From: an uncultured Bacilli bacterium | GTDB taxonomy: Bacteria > Bacillota_I > Bacilli_A > RF39 > UBA660 | Assembly (NCBI GenBank): GCA_934097085.1 | Contig: CAKONK010000001.1 | Span: forward strand, 1 to 64,000 | DNA length: 64,000 nt | Reading direction: 5' to 3' | Part shown: positions 25,889 through 34,290 of the stretch, piece by piece | Layout of the letters: the number at the start of each line of letters is the position of its first letter | How positions within the stretch are numbered: position 1 is the stretch's first letter | The notes under the pieces: generated by a model | The model's database searches: none | Told to the model about the DNA's origin: nothing | Seen by the model: only the letters and a program-made list of their open reading frames with translations | Program-made: the position numbers and the translations under genes

Positions 25889-26661
25889 TTTATAAGTCTT
25901 CTTACTTTAGATAGAGCACACTTTTCAATTCTTGATACTTGAGCCTGTGATATATTTAAAGTTCCTGCGATTTCAGTTTGAGTTTTACCAATTACATATC
26001 TTTCTAATAAAATATTTTTTTCTCTGTCATTAATTTTGTTTAAGGCTTTATAAAGGCCTATCATTGTATCATTATCAATACTTCCTTTTTTATTATCCGC
26101 AAGGCGCTCTTCAAGATAAATAGCATTATCACCATCATTATAAACTGGTTCAAATATACTAACTGGATCTTTTAAAGAATCTAGTGCAAATCCTACATCA
26201 TATTCACTCATTGAAAGACTACTTGCAATTTCATAACACTTTGGTTCCCTACCATTTTTATTAATAAAATCTTCCTTAAATCTTAATATTTTATAAGCAT
26301 CATCTTTAATACTTCTTGCAATACGCATTTGAGTATTATCTCTTAAATATTTTTTAATTTCACCAATGATAAGGGGAACAGCATAAGTTGATAACTTCAA
26401 ATTATATGATAAATCAAAATTATCTACAGCTTTTATTAAACCAATTACCCCTACTTGAAATAAATCATCTTGGTTAATACCTGTTTTACTAAAATTTTTA
26501 AGTACAGATAATACTAATTTTAAGTTTCCATTTACAATATCCTCTTTTGCATTTAAATCTCCTGCTTGATATAATTTAAATAATTTAATATTTTCTTCGT
26601 GGGTTAAACATTTAAGATTACTTGTATTTATACCTGTAATATCTACTTTATAATTACTCAT
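25885..26661 (-). CDS. sigG: RNA polymerase sporulation sigma factor SigG
   Basis: Late forespore-specific sigma factor. The 258-aa protein begins KVDITGINTSNLKCLTHEE, as Bacillus SigG does, then region 2 (VNGNLKLVLSVLKNF; DDLFQVGVIGLIKAVDNFD; KLSTYAVPLIIGEIKKYLRDN), a region 3 segment and region 4 with a helix-turn-helix (IGKTQTEIAGTLNISQAQVSRIEK). The segment DPVSIFEPVYNDGD is a SigF/SigG hallmark, and the N-terminal signature favours SigG over SigF. No spoIIG genes precede it, unlike Bacillus. Expression would be expected from a forespore promoter, which I could not define with confidence. Confidence 0.92.
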   Translation of the reverse strand: MSNYKVDITGINTSNLKCLTHEENIKLFKLYQAGDLNAKEDIVNGNLKLVLSVLKNFSKTGINQDDLFQVGVIGLIKAVDNFDLSYNLKLSTYAVPLIIGEIKKYLRDNTQMRIARSIKDDAYKILRFKEDFINKNGREPKCYEIASSLSMSEYDVGFALDSLKDPVSIFEPVYNDGDNAIYLEERLADNKKGSIDNDTMIGLYKALNKINDREKNILLERYVIGKTQTEIAGTLNISQAQVSRIEKCALSKVRRLIK

Positions 26662-26714
26662 ATCTTTTTCCTTTCAAAGATATTTTGGTAAAAAACAAAG
26701 ATTTTTATTCACAA

Positions 26715-26763
26715 ATAAAAAATGTGAAGCTTTTTTGATATTTTTTTATTAAAAGTTTCACAC
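26715..26763 (-). terminator. Likely terminator after the 104-aa gene
   Basis: GTGAA-CTTTT / AAAAG-TTCAC stem (one mismatch), followed on the minus strand by ATTTTTTATT. Lies between the small gene and sigG. Confidence 0.55.
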
Positions 26764-26766
26764 TAA

Positions 26767-27081
26767 TTATCTTCGATATAAATTATATCTATATTCTCTT
26801 TCAGCCTCATGTTTTAAATAATTTGCATCTTTACAAATATCTTGCATAATTTTTTCTTTACTACAAATTCTATCTTCGCTTGCCTTAAATTCGGCATAGA
26901 TGTATATTCTTTTACAAGGAACCTCTAAACTATTTAAGGCCTCTTTTATAAAATTTAACATTTCACCTGAATCTTCTTTTCTAACATTAAAATCAAATCC
27001 TAAATATTCAGGTCCACCGCATCTTACATCAACTGGATCATTTAAAGTGCAATCAACACCAATTCTTACAATATCAATCAT
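26767..27081 (-). CDS. Conserved hypothetical protein, 104 aa
   Basis: Not recognised. A soluble acidic protein starting MIDIVRIGVDCTL with RCGGPEYLGFDFNV (about 22-35), a predicted amphipathic helix MLNFIKEALNSL, a beta segment KRIYIYAEFKA and a charged C-terminal helix rich in Tyr and Arg. The ATG at 27081 is used because the upstream in-frame ATG lies within the GGAGGT ribosome site. It has its own consensus promoter and a terminator before sigG. No function can be assigned from sequence. Confidence 0.6.
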   Translation of the reverse strand: MIDIVRIGVDCTLNDPVDVRCGGPEYLGFDFNVRKEDSGEMLNFIKEALNSLEVPCKRIYIYAEFKASEDRICSKEKIMQDICKDANYLKHEAEREYRYNLYRR

Positions 27082-27102
27082 ATTTACCTCCATGTGAGAA
27101 AT

Positions 27103-27131
27103 ATCTTACTAAAGTTTTAATTTCATGTCAA
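27103..27131 (-). promoter_or_regulatory. Sigma-A promoter of the 104-aa gene
   Basis: On the minus strand TTGACA, 17 bp, TAAGAT, about 20 bp before the start codon. Confidence 0.75.
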
Positions 27132-27170
27132 CTTTTTTGTTTCAATACTCCACATATGTTTTTATTAGAA

Positions 27171-28220
27171 TTATTTATTGTTCTGTATTATTAAAAGTAA
27201 ACTAATAATGTCTTTTAGATTACCTCCATTTAAAATAATTGAACCTTTCAAATCTATATTATATTTTTTTATTAATTGTTTATTACTTTCATCTTCAACA
27301 TAAATTACATTTGATAGTTTAATATTGATTTTTTCAAAAAAATTATTAAAAAATATTTCATTTATTTTTGTCATATAACACTTGTTATATTCCATTTTTT
27401 CTAAAAGTTCTATTGCAATAAGTAACTCTTTACTATCAAATATTAAATTTTCTAAATATTCATCCACATATTTATCTAAAATACTATTAATTTCGTCACA
27501 CTTCTTAAAATAACCCCATTTAATATTAAAGCCTAAATCAGTACTAATTAATTTTTTATATTTTTTAAAGAAATCTTTTTCATAGCTTTTTATTGAATCA
27601 TCAATATTTATATAGATATTATTTAATGAATTATTATTTACATGTTTATTATAAATATAATTAGCCACAACATCACGATATGGCCTTGTTTCCTCTTTTA
27701 GATGTAAACTTTCAAAATTATTTACCAGTTTTCTTAACGCAATTTTAAGCTCGTCTTTTTTAGCATATTCTTGGTCCGCTAAAATTTCAAATTCTACAAA
27801 ACCACCTAAATCAGTTAACTTATCAATCATAATACTATAGTTATAAATACCATCTTTCTTTTCGTAAACCAATCTTTCTTTTTCAACATTAACATAACTA
27901 TAATATCCTAAAGACACAAATAAGTTAACTATATTATCATACTCATTTATATCGGAATTTATATTATTTTCAAGCTTGCAATATAAACCTGATAATGAGG
28001 TTGATTTTCCTTTAAATGTAATTTCCATTTTCTTATTATCAATTTTTCTAATTCTTAAACAAGTTCTATTTTTTATAAACTCACTATTTATATCGGTAAA
28101 ATATTCGTCGCTTTCTATTATATTTGACTTTTCAATAAATCCAATTTCTAGTACTTTCTCTATCATTTCTTTTGGATTTAAACAATAATACTTTTTTTCA
28201 GTTTCTACTCTAATTTTCAT
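27171..28220 (-). CDS. CYTH-domain protein with unknown C-terminal domain
   Basis: The N-terminal half (about 1-180) is a CYTH/triphosphate-tunnel fold: RVETEKKYYC provides the ExExK-type entry motif, followed by RTCLRIRKIDNKKMEITFKG, YSIMIDKLTDLGGFVEFEI and a terminal Lys/Glu-rich strand. CYTH enzymes act on organic triphosphates or inorganic polyphosphates (CyaB-type cyclase, thiamine triphosphatase). The C-terminal 160 residues are mostly helical with a small alpha/beta ending (VIYVEDESNKQ, GSIILNGGN), which might be a degenerate HAD-like part. Start overlaps the methyltransferase-like gene by 4 bp; last gene of the LysR-led operon. Confidence 0.72.
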   Translation of the reverse strand: MKIRVETEKKYYCLNPKEMIEKVLEIGFIEKSNIIESDEYFTDINSEFIKNRTCLRIRKIDNKKMEITFKGKSTSLSGLYCKLENNINSDINEYDNIVNLFVSLGYYSYVNVEKERLVYEKKDGIYNYSIMIDKLTDLGGFVEFEILADQEYAKKDELKIALRKLVNNFESLHLKEETRPYRDVVANYIYNKHVNNNSLNNIYINIDDSIKSYEKDFFKKYKKLISTDLGFNIKWGYFKKCDEINSILDKYVDEYLENLIFDSKELLIAIELLEKMEYNKCYMTKINEIFFNNFFEKINIKLSNVIYVEDESNKQLIKKYNIDLKGSIILNGGNLKDIISLLLIIQNNK

Positions 28221-29251
28221 TTAATCTCCTTCTTTATTACAGCAATCATATAAACTCCTAATATATTACTGAACGTATCAAAATTAATACTATAATTTTT
28301 AAATGTATTTTTTATAATATTTTTAAATTGATTTTCGTTCAAAAAGCAATCGCCAACATCTTTTAAATACTTTACATACAACCATTTATTGAAAAATTTT
28401 GGTAAACCGCCTTGCTCTTTAGGATTGCAAATTTCCACGATTATAATTTCTTTTGACGTTATTTGATCTAAAAACTTTAGCATACCTTTTATTTTTGATT
28501 TATTGTTCATATGGTGAAGAGTATTTCTACAAAAAGTTACGTCATACACCCTACTATTTATATTGTTTACTTGTACATCATCATTAGTATAAATAACTCC
28601 CTCTAAAATTTTATTATTCAAATAATTAATACAAACATCATTTCCAACTATAACATCATATTTTTTACTTTTTGCAATTTGTAAAACATCAAAGTTATCA
28701 CCACAAGATACATCCATAATTGATTTATAATTTGGAATAATATCATTTAAAATGCTTTTAAATTCGTCTTTTTTTCTTAATTTATCGGTTAAAATATATT
28801 TTTTTATAAATTTTTCATGAAATTTATATCTGTTTATATATCTTTGTGACATTTGAATTTCAGTATTAACGTTTTTTGATAAATATGATTTTTCAAAATT
28901 ATTTTTATGATAATCTATTATTTTTTTATATTTATTTGGGGCTTTTTTATAATTAACTTTGTTCAAGCATGATTGATTAGTACTCAAAATTCTAAATGCA
29001 ATTACCAAAGTTTCTTCACAAAAACATACTGGGTAAAAATTTATAATAACTAAATTAAATTCTTTATTTAATATCTTGATTGTTTCTAAAACATTGACTG
29101 AATAGTCAGTATCCAATAAATCGCTATTTTTTAAATAATAGTAATAATTATCATCATATATTAAGAATGCAACACTTTTACTTGATACTTTTATTTTTAA
29201 AGTTTTTAAATTATAAAATTTTTTATAAAAATCATTAATACCGTTATTCAT
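28217..29251 (-). CDS. Class I SAM-dependent methyltransferase-like protein
   Basis: A 344-aa protein whose central part (about 170-300) reads like a Rossmann methyltransferase: IMDVSCGDNFDVLQIAK is motif I (here DVSCGDN rather than GCGxG), VIVGNDVC is motif II, DVTFCRNTLHHM is motif IV and post-motif, and IIIVEICNP is motif VI. The N-terminal 150 residues have a separate fold including FNLVIINFYPVCF and match nothing I know. It is coupled by short overlaps to the LysR gene upstream and the CYTH gene downstream. The target of methylation is unknown. Confidence 0.65.
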   Translation of the reverse strand: MNNGINDFYKKFYNLKTLKIKVSSKSVAFLIYDDNYYYYLKNSDLLDTDYSVNVLETIKILNKEFNLVIINFYPVCFCEETLVIAFRILSTNQSCLNKVNYKKAPNKYKKIIDYHKNNFEKSYLSKNVNTEIQMSQRYINRYKFHEKFIKKYILTDKLRKKDEFKSILNDIIPNYKSIMDVSCGDNFDVLQIAKSKKYDVIVGNDVCINYLNNKILEGVIYTNDDVQVNNINSRVYDVTFCRNTLHHMNNKSKIKGMLKFLDQITSKEIIIVEICNPKEQGGLPKFFNKWLYVKYLKDVGDCFLNENQFKNIIKNTFKNYSINFDTFSNILGVYMIAVIKKEIK

Positions 29252-30131
29252 TTACTATTTCCTCATTTATAAATAATGACGCAGTTTTTGTTAAATTACT
29301 ATCTATTTTTACAATATTAATTTCCATTTTCGGTAAATCATTTTCAATATTAACTTTTTTTAAAATATTTGATTTAACTAAATATGCAATAGCTGGTTCA
29401 ACTACATAACCAATGCCTAAATTTCTACGTACAGAATCAATTATTAATTCTTCAGTTCCAAATTCTAGAACAGTTTTAATATCATAATTATTTTCATCAA
29501 ATACTCTATTAATGTTTTTTCTTAAAGAACTCTTGGCAATTGGTAAAATTATATTTTCATCTTGAAGATCGCTTATCGATTTTATATTGTCTACATTGTA
29601 ATCATAACCTGCGATAAAACAAGTATTCAAAGAGCATATTGGTTCAATTGTAATATTATTATAAATTGAATTTATCGGCGATGCATCAATTACAAAGTCT
29701 AACTTTCTTGCCTCTAACTGTTCAATAAGTTGGTTAGTGGACAAATCAATTAATTCTATTTGAATCTTTGGATGTACTAATCTAAAATGATCAATTTTGT
29801 CCATTAAATAATTTCTAACTATATGAGATTGAACACCAATTATTACATTTCCTTCTTCCACATCATCTATTGCGGCTAATTCTCTTTTACAAGTATACAT
29901 TAAATCTTTTGCTTCTTTTACAAAATTATACAATATTTCTCCCGCTGGTGAAAGAGTTATTCCCTTATTAGCTCGATAAAACAGAGTGGTATTTAATTCA
30001 GCTTCGAGATTAGACATACTTTTACTAATCGCCGGTTGAGAAATAAATAGTTTATTCGAAGCCTCCAAAAAGCTGTTTGAAGTAGCAACCTCATAAAAAA
30101 TCTTCAAAGAATTTAAATTAATATCTTTCAT
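29244..30131 (-). CDS. LysR-type transcriptional regulator
   Basis: A 295-aa LTTR. The N-terminal winged HTH is classic (LKIFYEVATSNSFLEASNKLFISQPAISKSMSNLE read in pieces, about residues 8-42; then TTLFYRANKGITLSPAGE), followed by a two-lobed effector-binding domain (about 90-290) with VIIGVQSHI and LDFVIDASP. LTTRs commonly control a divergent or adjacent operon in response to a small metabolite. It is the first gene of its own transcription unit (promoter at 30152-30180), so it may regulate itself, the methyltransferase and CYTH genes, and possibly the upstream cluster. Confidence 0.9.
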   Translation of the reverse strand: MKDINLNSLKIFYEVATSNSFLEASNKLFISQPAISKSMSNLEAELNTTLFYRANKGITLSPAGEILYNFVKEAKDLMYTCKRELAAIDDVEEGNVIIGVQSHIVRNYLMDKIDHFRLVHPKIQIELIDLSTNQLIEQLEARKLDFVIDASPINSIYNNITIEPICSLNTCFIAGYDYNVDNIKSISDLQDENIILPIAKSSLRKNINRVFDENNYDIKTVLEFGTEELIIDSVRRNLGIGYVVEPAIAYLVKSNILKKVNIENDLPKMEINIVKIDSNLTKTASLFINEEIVNE

Positions 30132-30151
30132 TATTCACCTCACATACTGCT

Positions 30152-30180
30152 ATTATAAGTACGGTTTGTTATAATGTCAA
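30152..30180 (-). promoter_or_regulatory. Consensus sigma-A promoter of the LysR operon
   Basis: Minus strand: TTGACA, exactly 17 bp, TATAAT. A perfect consensus pair, about 20 bp before the lysR-type start. Such strength suggests that control is by repression or attenuation rather than weak basal promoter activity. Confidence 0.85.
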
Positions 30181-30231
30181 TTAATATATTTTTATATTTA
30201 TTATAATTTTTAGTTATATGTACTTTCATAA

Positions 30232-30252
30232 AAAAACAGCCAAGCTGTTTTT
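30232..30252 (-). terminator. Terminator of the NUDIX-led-out operon
   Basis: AAAAACAGC/GCTGTTTTT stem, 3-nt loop, T-tract on the minus strand. It ends the 38.1-30.25 kb operon at the NUDIX stop. Confidence 0.8.
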
Positions 30253-30730
30253 ATAAATCGTCTTCCTCAATAAAATCAAATGTTTCATTAATTGAAACTA
30301 ATTTATTTTTTAAAAAATCAGGTTTAATTGGACTATTTTTTATTTTCTTCACATCTAACCATTTATAAACTATATTTTTACCTTTTTCTATACCGTCAAA
30401 CATTTCTTCTTCTAAAAGTTTTGAGTCATCAGGAATATCAACTAAATACCCCAAAATATATTGATGTTGTTTTTTGCTATCAAAACTAAAGAAGTATTCA
30501 GAAAACCAAAGTGGTCTTATTATTTTAGAATTTTTTTCACCCGTTTCTTCATAAATTTCTCTAGTTACTACATCCTTACCCCTCTCAAGAGTGGCAATAG
30601 CTCCTCCAGGTAAAGCCCAAAACTCATCATCTTTTCTTTTTTGAAAAAGAATCTTTCCTTTCTTTTGAATTACTGCAACTGCTCTTGTACTAAATTTCAC
30701 ATCACCAATCATTAATCTTATATCTTCCAT
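30251..30730 (-). CDS. NUDIX hydrolase
   Basis: A 159-aa NUDIX enzyme hydrolysing a nucleoside diphosphate linked to another moiety. The Nudix box is intact: G-x5-E-x7-REIYEETGE (about residues 42-64, with Arg, Glu, Glu-Glu and Gly in place), preceded by FWALPGGA. The opening STRAVAVIQKKGKILFQKR is the usual first strand region. It lies 10 bp after the HAD gene and is the last gene of the long operon. In this setting it may clean up or recycle an NDP-linked intermediate produced by the nucleotidyltransferase-kinase fusion; that is inference. Confidence 0.88.
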   Translation of the reverse strand: MEDIRLMIGDVKFSTRAVAVIQKKGKILFQKRKDDEFWALPGGAIATLERGKDVVTREIYEETGEKNSKIIRPLWFSEYFFSFDSKKQHQYILGYLVDIPDDSKLLEEEMFDGIEKGKNIVYKWLDVKKIKNSPIKPDFLKNKLVSINETFDFIEEDDL

Positions 30731-30740
30731 TTTTCCTCCT

Positions 30741-31517
30741 TTAACTGATATATTCCTCTAATAATTTTTTTACTCCCTCTTCATTACTACTGCCTATTAC
30801 TCTCGTTGCAATTTTTTTCAATTCGTCACATGCATTTTCCACCGCCAATCCGTTACCAACAATTTTAAACATTGAAATATCATTATAGTCATTTCCTATT
30901 GCGATTAAATTATTTTCTTTATATTTTAAATACTTTGCTAAAAAGCTAACAGCCTCCCCTTTCGAGGTATTTAATGGCAAAATACTAAACCAATAATACC
31001 CATTTTCATACTGATTATCATCATACGGTATGTATATATTTTTGATTTTTTCAATTTGTTTTCTAATATTTAATAAACATTCATTGTCTCCTTTAAACAT
31101 ACATTGTTTAACTTCATCATACTCATTATAATATTTTTTATCTTTAATAACAACCTCATTATCATTAATAGCAAGTTTTATTTCCACATTATAGTGTTTT
31201 GCTAAATTAATTATTTTTTTTACTACTTGAGAGCTAATTATTTTGCTATATAAAACATTATCATTTTCATTATCGTAAATTTCAGATCCATTCGAAGAAA
31301 TAAAATACTTTAGTTTTAATTCATCACATATATTTTTTACATTATTTCTAGCTCTACCACTTGTAAGTATTATATTGTTATATTTTTCATTAACTATTTT
31401 TATTACATTTTTAGTATTCAAAGACATAGAACCATCATCTTTAGTTAATGTACCATCTATATCTATAAAAACTAACTTGTTATGTAAGCTTTCTATTTTT
31501 TTGATATTCTTTTTCAT
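30741..31517 (-). CDS. HAD-superfamily (Cof-type) phosphatase
   Basis: A 258-aa HAD hydrolase of the Cof/IIB type. Motif I is FIDIDGTLTKDDG (nucleophile Asp in DIDGT), motif II is ILTSGRAR, the cap domain spans about 85-180, motif III Lys lies near SKGEAVSFL, and motif IV is AIGNDYNDISMF. Substrates are small phosphorylated metabolites, often sugar phosphates. The gene overlaps the preceding kinase-like gene by 38 bp, indicating tight coupling. Confidence 0.85.
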   Translation of the reverse strand: MKKNIKKIESLHNKLVFIDIDGTLTKDDGSMSLNTKNVIKIVNEKYNNIILTSGRARNNVKNICDELKLKYFISSNGSEIYDNENDNVLYSKIISSQVVKKIINLAKHYNVEIKLAINDNEVVIKDKKYYNEYDEVKQCMFKGDNECLLNIRKQIEKIKNIYIPYDDNQYENGYYWFSILPLNTSKGEAVSFLAKYLKYKENNLIAIGNDYNDISMFKIVGNGLAVENACDELKKIATRVIGSSNEEGVKKLLEEYIS

Positions 31518-32184
31518 ACTGTTTTAATTCTAACTTCCCTTCCATATAGTCTTGTAATAAAATACAATTTTCATTTTTCCTAAAATCAATTTCAATGCCA
31601 AATGTTTTATTGATTAATGAAATAAGTGTCATAAAAACTTCAATTAACCTTTTTCTATCAAGATATAACATAGAGCGTAAAACATAGTTGATTAAACCAC
31701 ACATTGCCAAATTCACCTCTAAATAAGATTCTAAATAATTAGAAATATGATTTAATTTTTTTATTTTTGATTTATAAATCGATGGTATAAAATCGATATA
31801 CACTAAATCATTTTTTGAAATTATGAAATTTTGCATATTTAAATCAATACAAACGTCTTCATTTAAAGTTTTTTTATAAATTAATAATAAGTTCTCAACT
31901 TTTTTAATTTTCTCTTTTATTTTAACATTTGGATTTTCCATAAATTGTTGTAATGTTACACCTTTTACTTTTTTTACTATTTGAATATTTTTACCAAAAA
32001 TATTTAAATTGATAAATAAGGGAGCAACATTAATACTTATCATTTTTAAATCTCGATAATACTTTTTATAATTTAAAGAATCTACTGTAGTTTTTATATT
32101 ACTAGCAAAATTAGAATTAATATTTTCTATTTTTATAACAATATGATTCAAAAGTATAACTTTGTTAAATGAACCAGTCTTCAT
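31480..32184 (-). CDS. Kinase-fold protein, small and divergent
   Basis: A 234-aa protein with a reduced protein-kinase/APH-like layout: an N-terminal beta region (VILLNHIVIKIENI), then the catalytic-loop-like DVCIDLNMQNFIISKND (Asp and downstream Asn, about 116-132) and LVYIDFIPSI with the metal-binding Asp. The glycine-rich loop is not evident and the ATP-anchoring Lys would be the one in IKIEN. It may be an active small-molecule kinase or a pseudokinase. Overlaps both neighbours (4 bp upstream, 38 bp downstream). No specific family recognised. Confidence 0.5.
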   Translation of the reverse strand: MKTGSFNKVILLNHIVIKIENINSNFASNIKTTVDSLNYKKYYRDLKMISINVAPLFINLNIFGKNIQIVKKVKGVTLQQFMENPNVKIKEKIKKVENLLLIYKKTLNEDVCIDLNMQNFIISKNDLVYIDFIPSIYKSKIKKLNHISNYLESYLEVNLAMCGLINYVLRSMLYLDRKRLIEVFMTLISLINKTFGIEIDFRKNENCILLQDYMEGKLELKQYEKEYQKNRKLT

Positions 32185-33008
32185 TTAAATTTTCTTTCTA
32201 AAATTTTAATATTTTTATTATAAAAATCACTATTTATAGTTTTTCTTTCATAACACCAATTTAACGATGTGTATGCATCAAATATATTGTAAAATTCTAG
32301 CCTCTCATTTAAATTTATTGGAATTTTTCTAATAGATTCATAACCCTTTAAAAATAATTTAAACTCCTTTTTATTTAAAATTCTATAAAGTTTTAAAAAA
32401 TCAAAACACGAATCTCCATTTTTCATACTTTCAAAATCTATTAAATATGTCTCATCACCAAAAATAATATTGCCCAATCTAAAGTCCAAATGAAGTAACA
32501 CATTATCATATTCATTTTTTTGTAATTCTACACATTTTATTAAATATTTATATACTTTGTCATTTAAAGAAACAAATTTTAAATTTTGGTATGTCTTTGA
32601 TAAACTTTCAATTAGATACTTTTGCCAGCTATTTTCATTCTTATCAGGGACATCAACATTATGAAGTTTTCCTAATAAGCACCCAATATTATATATATTT
32701 TCAAAAGAAAGGGTATTTACCATTTCATCACAAATACTTTTTCCTTCGACAAATGTCATAACATTAAAATATTTATCATCTAAATTACCACTAAATAAGA
32801 GTTTTGGAACATTTAATATACTTTCTAAAAGTTCCAAATATTTAGCTTCCTCTTTTTGTTTAAATTCATTATAAAGAATTTTAAAAATAAATTTTTCATT
32901 ATTTGAATAAACTATATAAACATTCGAACTAAATGAATTAGTTACCCGATCTATTCTTGTTACATTAATACCATTTTTCTTCATTATTTCAACTATTTTG
33001 TCTTCCAT
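32181..33008 (-). CDS. Aminoglycoside-phosphotransferase-family (APH) kinase
   Basis: A 275-aa kinase of the APH/choline-kinase fold. It has an N-lobe with VYIVYSNNEKFIFKIL (ATP-binding Lys), LLGKLHNVDVPD in the linker, the Brenner motif VLLHLDFRLGNIIFGD (catalytic Asp about residue 174, Asn about 179) and YLIDFESMKNG with the metal Asp. Such proteins phosphorylate hydroxyl groups on sugars, choline, homoserine and similar small molecules; drug resistance is not implied. Three genes of this operon carry this fold, which points to phosphorylated metabolite assembly. Confidence 0.8.
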   Translation of the reverse strand: MEDKIVEIMKKNGINVTRIDRVTNSFSSNVYIVYSNNEKFIFKILYNEFKQKEEAKYLELLESILNVPKLLFSGNLDDKYFNVMTFVEGKSICDEMVNTLSFENIYNIGCLLGKLHNVDVPDKNENSWQKYLIESLSKTYQNLKFVSLNDKVYKYLIKCVELQKNEYDNVLLHLDFRLGNIIFGDETYLIDFESMKNGDSCFDFLKLYRILNKKEFKLFLKGYESIRKIPINLNERLEFYNIFDAYTSLNWCYERKTINSDFYNKNIKILERKFK

Positions 33009-33011
33009 ATT

Positions 33012-34289
33012 TCACCTCTTTGTTTTTGCAAATTCCAACTCTTTTTTAAAAAACGTACTGGCAAATTTCTTTATTAAATATTTAAAGCTACCAACTGGTC
33101 TAAATATAAACCAAAACGGTGATAATAATATTGCTAATAAAGATATACACTTATTATCTTTTTTTATTTTATATGATTTTAATACAATATAAGAAGACAA
33201 AGAAAATAAAATTGGTGTTAATAACATTATCATAAATATAATATTATAATTGTTTGTTAAAATAGTATATAGATAAAATGCTAAATACATAAACGGAATA
33301 AATGAAAACTCCAAAATATTAAATGTTCCAAATAACAACATATTAAATTTTCTAAAAATATTTCCTTTTGTATTTTTTATTTCTGATAAATATGTTAAAA
33401 TACCCTTAAAAATTAAAGTTGCACTTCCAAAATACCCTGTTAAATCATTAGGAATTAAAGAAAAATTGTATGATGGTAAATAAGAAAAATTATAACCCTT
33501 AATAGAATAACGATAGCCTAAAGTTAAGTCATCAACAAATATTGGAAATAATTCATTTTTTAATAAAGTGTCTAATCTAATATGCATACAAGCTCCCATT
33601 AAATATTGGGGAATCTTTACTTTAGTTAAAGAACATAATAACAATTTATATTTTTCAATAGCTATCGATCTAACTAAATGTTGTAATGCATACATTGTCA
33701 TTAATACACTTTTTTTACTTGTTTGAACATAATTTTTTATATTCATTGGAACCTGCTGAATGACTTGTGGATTATTTTTATATGCTGCGACTTTATTTAA
33801 TTGTTCAAAAACATCTAAATTAGGCTGTGAATCAAAGTCAAAAACCGATATATAAGTATTCTTTTTATCTTTAATATTTTTAGACAATATGTTAACCGCA
33901 TAGTTCATTTGAGAAGATTTATTTCCTTTTATTTCAGGATAATGTAAATGCATAAATCTTTTATCTTTTTTTATTTTTAAATATTCATTTACCATTGAAT
34001 TTGTTGTAAGTTCTTCCAACCCTTTTTTTCTATATTCCTCTTCTTCCTTTTCGGTAGTAATAATAACGTATTTAATTTTCCCTTTATATTTAATATTACT
34101 AAACCAATCGATTGTTTCCTTAACTATTTTTTGTTCTTTTAAAGCTGGTAATAAAACATAAATATCAACATATTTTTTTACTTTCACTTTATTTATTTTT
34201 TTTACATAAATTTTTTCAAGGAGAATCGTGGAAATAGAAATTAAAGGAGCAAGAAAATATATAAATGCAATAACCTTAACTATAACCAT
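33012..34289 (-). CDS. Membrane-bound family 2 glycosyltransferase
   Basis: A 425-aa GT2 with one N-terminal helix (about 2-24) and about three C-terminal helices (about 310-385), flanking a cytosolic GT-A domain. Motifs: IYVLLPALKEQKIVKETI (nucleotide-binding strand), FDFDSQPNLDVFEQL (DxD about 150) and FVDDLTLGYRYSIKGY (the acidic catalytic region). A classical QxxRW motif is not obvious, so it is probably a non-processive or atypical enzyme. It would transfer an activated sugar or sugar-like group to a membrane or lipid-linked acceptor. Spaced 1-3 bp from both neighbours. Confidence 0.75.
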   Translation of the reverse strand: MVIVKVIAFIYFLAPLISISTILLEKIYVKKINKVKVKKYVDIYVLLPALKEQKIVKETIDWFSNIKYKGKIKYVIITTEKEEEEYRKKGLEELTTNSMVNEYLKIKKDKRFMHLHYPEIKGNKSSQMNYAVNILSKNIKDKKNTYISVFDFDSQPNLDVFEQLNKVAAYKNNPQVIQQVPMNIKNYVQTSKKSVLMTMYALQHLVRSIAIEKYKLLLCSLTKVKIPQYLMGACMHIRLDTLLKNELFPIFVDDLTLGYRYSIKGYNFSYLPSYNFSLIPNDLTGYFGSATLIFKGILTYLSEIKNTKGNIFRKFNMLLFGTFNILEFSFIPFMYLAFYLYTILTNNYNIIFMIMLLTPILFSLSSYIVLKSYKIKKDNKCISLLAILLSPFWFIFRPVGSFKYLIKKFASTFFKKELEFAKTKR

Positions 34290-34290
34290 A

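Noticed and set aside
32181..33008. Antibiotic resistance by the APH-family protein
   Set aside because: The fold is shared with many metabolite kinases, and the operon context is biosynthetic.
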